A stretch of 64,000 nucleotides of DNA from assembly GCA_030765045.1 (NCBI GenBank), contig CM060962.1, forward strand, positions 264,792,147-264,856,146, read 5' to 3'. The notes under the pieces were generated by a model that saw only the letters and a program-made list of their open reading frames with translations, had not been told where the DNA came from and did not search any database. A program made the position numbers and the translations under genes. This document shows positions 59,782 to 64,000 of this stretch, piece by piece; positions within the stretch are counted from its first letter, which is position 1; every line of letters begins with the position of its first letter. This stretch comes from Tenodera sinensis. Its lineage: Eukaryota; Arthropoda; Insecta; Mantodea; Mantidae.

Positions 59782-60118
59782 ACCAGTGTGCACTGATCGG
59801 CTTATTCCTGTAGCTCTACTCTCAACTCGCTCACTAAGTCAACTGAAGACTCTGTTGCTTACTGGTCTCCCTTTATATTGGGGATGACGTCACACAACCT
59901 CCTGAGAAACTCCCACACCCATGCACCACGCTGACTCAACTGGAAGCTTCACGAACGTTCTCGCCTCCCTTTCTTTTTCTACAGTCCATTATTACTTATC
60001 GAGTACACACAGCAGACACGCGAGGCATCCTTACCTTGTTCCTTTGTTTACTCACGGCATGTGGCGCGAAATAGCGTGCCCCATCCGTCTATGATTGTAT
60101 GCCGTCCTCAACCTTACA
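59424..60118 (-). mobile_element. Solo LTR of an LTR retrotransposon (copy 2, reversed)
   Basis: Reversed homologue of 4,540-5,123, with ends TGTGACA...CCTTACA on the plus strand (so TGT...ACA on the minus strand). It keeps TGACGTCA (59,885-59,892) and the TATA-like AATATAAAG (complement 59,871-59,879). It has a 54-A run (59,726-59,779) and about 70 bp flanking it that copy 1 lacks. The extra piece partly repeats the neighbouring GAGTC..GTGAGTGCGAG segment. No internal coding region is present. Confidence 0.7.
59726..59779. repeat. 54-nt poly-A run inside the LTR
   Basis: An uninterrupted A run (T on the LTR sense strand), absent from the matching position in copy 1. Confidence 0.95.
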
Positions 60119-60411
<293 letters not shown>

Positions 60412-61360
60412 TTTGCTACACGCCTCATTAAGAACCGTCTGCATTTCTACTACTAATTTGAACACGTAGTTTTAGCAGAACCAGGCAGAAGCTACAACTT
60501 ATACCCGCCTCCTTGGACATGCTGTTCAAACAAAGCTAACATCCGTCAGAGAGCTTTGTGTAAATAATAACCGGAAAACTCCTCCGACAAAATAGGTGGG
60601 ATAGAAAAAGCAGTGCTCTTGTAAGTCTTTCTGGTTATGTTTATAGACTATGTTATCTGAGTGAATAATGACCTGTTTTCGTGACGAGACTGTAGAAGGT
60701 TCTAAACTGCATCTTCCGTGCAGTCCGGACCTCCATAAGCCGTAAACAAAAGAACTGCCAACTTCAGAGAAGTGCTCAGAACACGTGCGGGATCAAGGTG
60801 ATGTTTCTCACGATTTTCGTTCCCTCTATGTCATTTTGTGGTCTTCAGCAATACCTTAAGAGAGGTAGGTTCTGCAGGAGAAATGCTCATACGGAAAGGA
60901 AGAAATTCAAAATGTTAAACATTTCTATTACTTAGAAAGTTTTGACGTGGGTGAAAAGTGGAACAGCAACACGGAGTATATGTATCAAACTTTAAGGGAT
61001 TGGACAATTTCTGAAGCACTGAGGATATAGAACCTGAAAACCAGATATACCAGTAAAAATATTACCAACCACTATACAGAAGTAAGGTATGCGAATACGA
61101 GTGGTTCAATAATGTAAATAAAATACAACGTAATATCTTTGTATACCTATTCTGGAGTTGGGAAGAGGTACCTCCAAAGTATGAGTTCTTCGGAGGTAGG
61201 ACAACGGAAAATGGCGTATTTGCTAAACTAAATGCAGTTCGATATTGACTACGAATAATTAAAGGGATTAAACAACTTTGAGTCCAATAGGCTATCATCA
61301 TCAAATCAATGACCCAGAGCATCCAAAACTGTGGTCCCGGAACTACAAGGGCCTATCAAA
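60412..61360. other. Unassigned sequence
   Basis: No gene or element recognised. Confidence 0.4.
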
Positions 61361-62227
61361 AATCTGATGTCTTGTACTCACATGACTTTCTCTGCTCTGG
61401 TAACTATTCTTACAAATTCTTATTCCTCTATCTTCTTCATGTTAGTCAAGATAAATGTTTGCAGAAATTATTTTATTACTAATTATCTTATAGGTGCAAG
61501 AGGGATATGGGAATACAGTAGGCATTGAGCGATTGTCAAATGTTTTAAAGCTGGTCGTTGTATTTGAAATTCCGTTGTCTTTGCATGGCTAAGGTATAAA
61601 AAGGTGAGTAACAACCTACCATTTGAGAAAGGCATAGTATTGTAAAACTCACACAAATAACAAGGAATATCTTCGAAATGCATTTGGACATTACTTGTGT
61701 GCTTTAACAAGACCAACATTTTTTGTATAGTAAGATTTGGTCTTTCTCCTACATGAGCGGTAGCCAGAAAATATTCAAAATATACATTTCATTTGCTACA
61801 AAAAATCTTAAACATACGGCATTTTAATCAAAACTGTTAAAGCCATTTTTGAGAAAACCAAAATTTTCAAAAAACTTTCAGCGTAAAGGGTAGTTTAGGG
61901 TGCAGAAATTGTGTTCCGAATCTTCGTATTGTATCCTTGAGAGATATTACACTTAAATACCAGCTTTGGTTTTAAACCGACTTTTTTTGCTGCTGTTCAC
62001 ATACAGAAACACACACGCACACGCGCGCGCGCACACACACACACACGCGGGCGCACACACATACACACACAAACACACACACACACGCACGCGCGGAACC
62101 TTTTCTTAAAATGCCTTTTTTGGATTCAACGGGCCTCAAAACATATTTTTCCGTTGAAATCTCGGCATCGACATTTTGGGTCGAATGCAATACTTCCCCT
62201 ACCTGCTATATGTAGTAGAGAAAGTAA
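61361..62227 (+). mobile_element. Family A element, full length
   Basis: Starts AATCTGATGTCTTGTACTCAC with ACTTTCTCTGCT at 61,385-61,396. The CA array site is at 62,007-62,096. It ends CTTCCCCTACCTGCTATATGTAGTAGAGAAAGTAA, with AGTAGAGAAAGTAA at 62,214-62,227. Body length and order match the other full copies. Confidence 0.9.
62007..62096. repeat. Imperfect (CA)n with CG-rich interruptions
   Basis: CACACG, GCGCGCGCG and CGGGCG interruptions split this array at the family A site. Confidence 0.9.
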
Positions 62228-62589
62228 ATAATGACCTACAGGTATTCGAACAATGAAAGCACGCATAGTACTGTGAAAAAGTTAAAAGACGATTGTGGCA
62301 TATAAACAGGTCGAAAAAAGAATCTGAATGCAGACCGAGATCATTATCGGAACTACAAAATAGAATAAAAAAGCCGGGTGCTGTATCGAAATTGAGTTGG
62401 AATGATTTCTGCAAGGCCAATTACCTTACAGTACTTGGGCCAGTAGATCTAGTAGATCCGGCATTGAGGTGTGAAGCAAAACGGATGGTCTACCTGACAG
62501 GTGTTGTTCAGTTTGCGGCGCACTTATGACCATGCAAACAGGTGTGATTGTTTTATGGAAAAACTGTTAGATGGACAACTAACATGGCC
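62228..62589. other. Unassigned sequence
   Basis: Spacer between opposed family A copies. A 78-codon plus-strand frame at 62,293-62,529 and a minus-strand frame overlap it. No domain recognised. Confidence 0.35.
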
Positions 62590-63112
62590 TTTTTTTTCTT
62601 ATTCTCAAAAATAACTCTTTTAATAAAATATTTGTCTTACAAATGAAATGGGTATCTTGAGTTTTTTTGGGAATGGTCACTTAAGTCCCCTTCATTTAGA
62701 ATGACATTTGCACAATTTGGTAAATCGCAAGAGAGACAAAATCTTACTACACAAAAAATACGCATCTTATTAAAGGTCACAATTTATGTCGAACAATTTC
62801 CATTTGTGGCAAGATATTAAAGATATTCTTTCTGGTACTGGTTTTTAATTTTGAAGTGCTTAAACTTTTCTCAAGTGGTTCCTATTCGATTTTTTTCTCT
62901 TTGTCAGGCAAAGAGCATACAATTTAAAAGCTGTGTAATAGCGAACCGATTTTTGAAAATATGACTATTGCTTTAGCCAACTGTATTGTTTTATAATATC
63001 TCCAGTGAAATGCATACATGTACAATGAAAGTTTACCTCAACTATGTTCTTTTGTAAGAACAGTGTGCATACAAGTAACGTTATATGGATGTAACATATC
63101 AGATTTAGTTCA
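62590..63112 (-). mobile_element. Family A 5'-half, reversed
   Basis: AATAAAATATTTGTCTTACAAATGAAATGGG, GGTAAATCGCAAGAGAGACAAAATCTTACTACAC and the end ATGTAACATATCAGATTTAG (63,090-63,109) match the minus strand of family A. It faces the copy at 61,361-62,227. Confidence 0.7.
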
Positions 63113-64000
63113 AGTATAATTCAGGTGATATTTTAGGTGAAATATTGAAACAAACTATATATTCTGTTTTTCCTGTGTCACAAAAATGTCATACATTTCT
63201 GAACATTCTGTGCATGACTCATTGTAATTGGATAATTTTGGACTAGTTAATGATTTTAAAGTGACTGCTGCACCTAATATTTTACCAAAATCTGAAAAGT
63301 TATTATCTCAGAACTACATTTTTGTGTATAAATGGCTCATTATATCTGCAACTAATGAAGGTAGAGCAATGAAACTTTGTGCACTTGTTTAGAATCACAT
63401 TCTAGATATGTGTAAAAAAATAAAAACATATCTAGTGAATTTGTATTTATTAAAAATATAATTGAATATATTAAATAAAATGGATTTTGGAAAAAACAAT
63501 ATAACTCATCTCATTATGACATGTATCTCCATCATAAAGAGCCTCCAGAGAGTTTAAAGGGTGAGATTGCTAAGCAAAAAGGATTTCAAGATGATGTATA
63601 TTTTCTGAGGTAATGGGTGACAAACATTGATGCTTTAGGATTAGCAACATAATCCGTATAATTTCTCCCTCAACCTTGCAATTCTGTATTGCTTTTCATA
63701 ACGCTGTGAAGAGAAATAACGCCAAAATAAAAAATTTAAACCTATTTTCAATTAACTCCTAGCTACTGAATCATATTTCTAGAAATAATAACCATTTTTG
63801 TCGTTTATCAAAGGAACTGGCTAAAATTAAACATTGTCATCGTTATGCTAGCTGTAGCAATTTTTATGGTATTAAAATACACTGGATCTACGCAGATTAA
63901 GGAACAAATACCGAAAGGAATAAATAAAAATAAAAACTTCACACTTTCTGATGTTTAAATTTCAGCTTTCCAAAATCGTCTTAACATTTCACCAACTGCT
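63113..64000. other. Unassigned AT-rich sequence to window end
   Basis: No gene recognised. AACTAATGAAGGTAGAGCAATGAAACTTTGTG near 63,350 resembles a block at 11,752 and may mark an old, unnamed repeat. Confidence 0.4.

Overview
This is an AT-rich eukaryotic, almost certainly insect, non-genic stretch made mostly of transposable elements and simple-sequence arrays. I found no host protein-coding gene, rRNA, true tRNA, CRISPR array or operon that I can defend. The insect assignment is inference. It rests on tRNA-derived SINEs, decayed non-LTR retrotransposons of several clades, a broken copy of a multi-copy ORF family I know from insect genomes (YFCLTN block at 23.8 kb), and pieces of a hAT-like transposase family. 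A large hemimetabolous-type genome is my best guess.

The dominant component is one dispersed, non-coding family, here called family A. It is about 0.85-0.9 kb long and is seen as about 24 full or partial copies in both orientations, roughly a fifth of the window. Full copies begin with AATCTGATGTGTTGCACTCAC, carry an ACTTTCTCTACT block near the 5' end, hold a (CA)n microsatellite at a fixed internal site about 150 bp from the 3' end, and finish in a hairpin CTTCCTCTACT-TACT-AGTAGAGAAAG. This layout recalls Helentron-associated (DINE-1/HINE-like) elements, but that class assignment is a hypothesis.

Layout: 0-1.3 kb holds a LINE 3' end inserted in family A. 2.7-5.5 kb has family A and a solo LTR. 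5.6-8.3 kb has an inverted-repeat cassette and two SINEs. 8.6-13.3 kb has family A and a SINE. 13.7-15.7 kb has a reversed hAT-like pseudogene, a LINE endonuclease-domain remnant, a fold-back SINE and a LINE-type 3' hairpin. 16.4-22.1 kb is family A with CA/TTTA arrays and a hAT zinc-finger remnant. 23.6-25.1 kb is the multi-copy-ORF pseudogene. 25.9-30.8 kb is SINEs and family A. 33-37 kb has family B and two opposed LINE reverse-transcriptase remnants. 38.1-39.0 kb is a family A copy with two CA arrays. 41.3-42.4 kb is a 1,152-bp tetranucleotide array kept in perfect 4-bp register. 43-48 kb has SINEs, including a mosaic one. 49-53 kb has family A, an AAT array and a 62-bp palindrome. 54.7 kb has a hammerhead-ribozyme-like motif. 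57.7-60.4 kb has SINEs, a LINE remnant, a second solo LTR (minus strand) and an ATT array. 61.4-63.1 kb is an inverted pair of family A copies.

Nothing here works together as a pathway. The open frames of more than 100 codons are mostly read-throughs of microsatellites. The interest lies in element architecture, nesting order and microsatellite birth.
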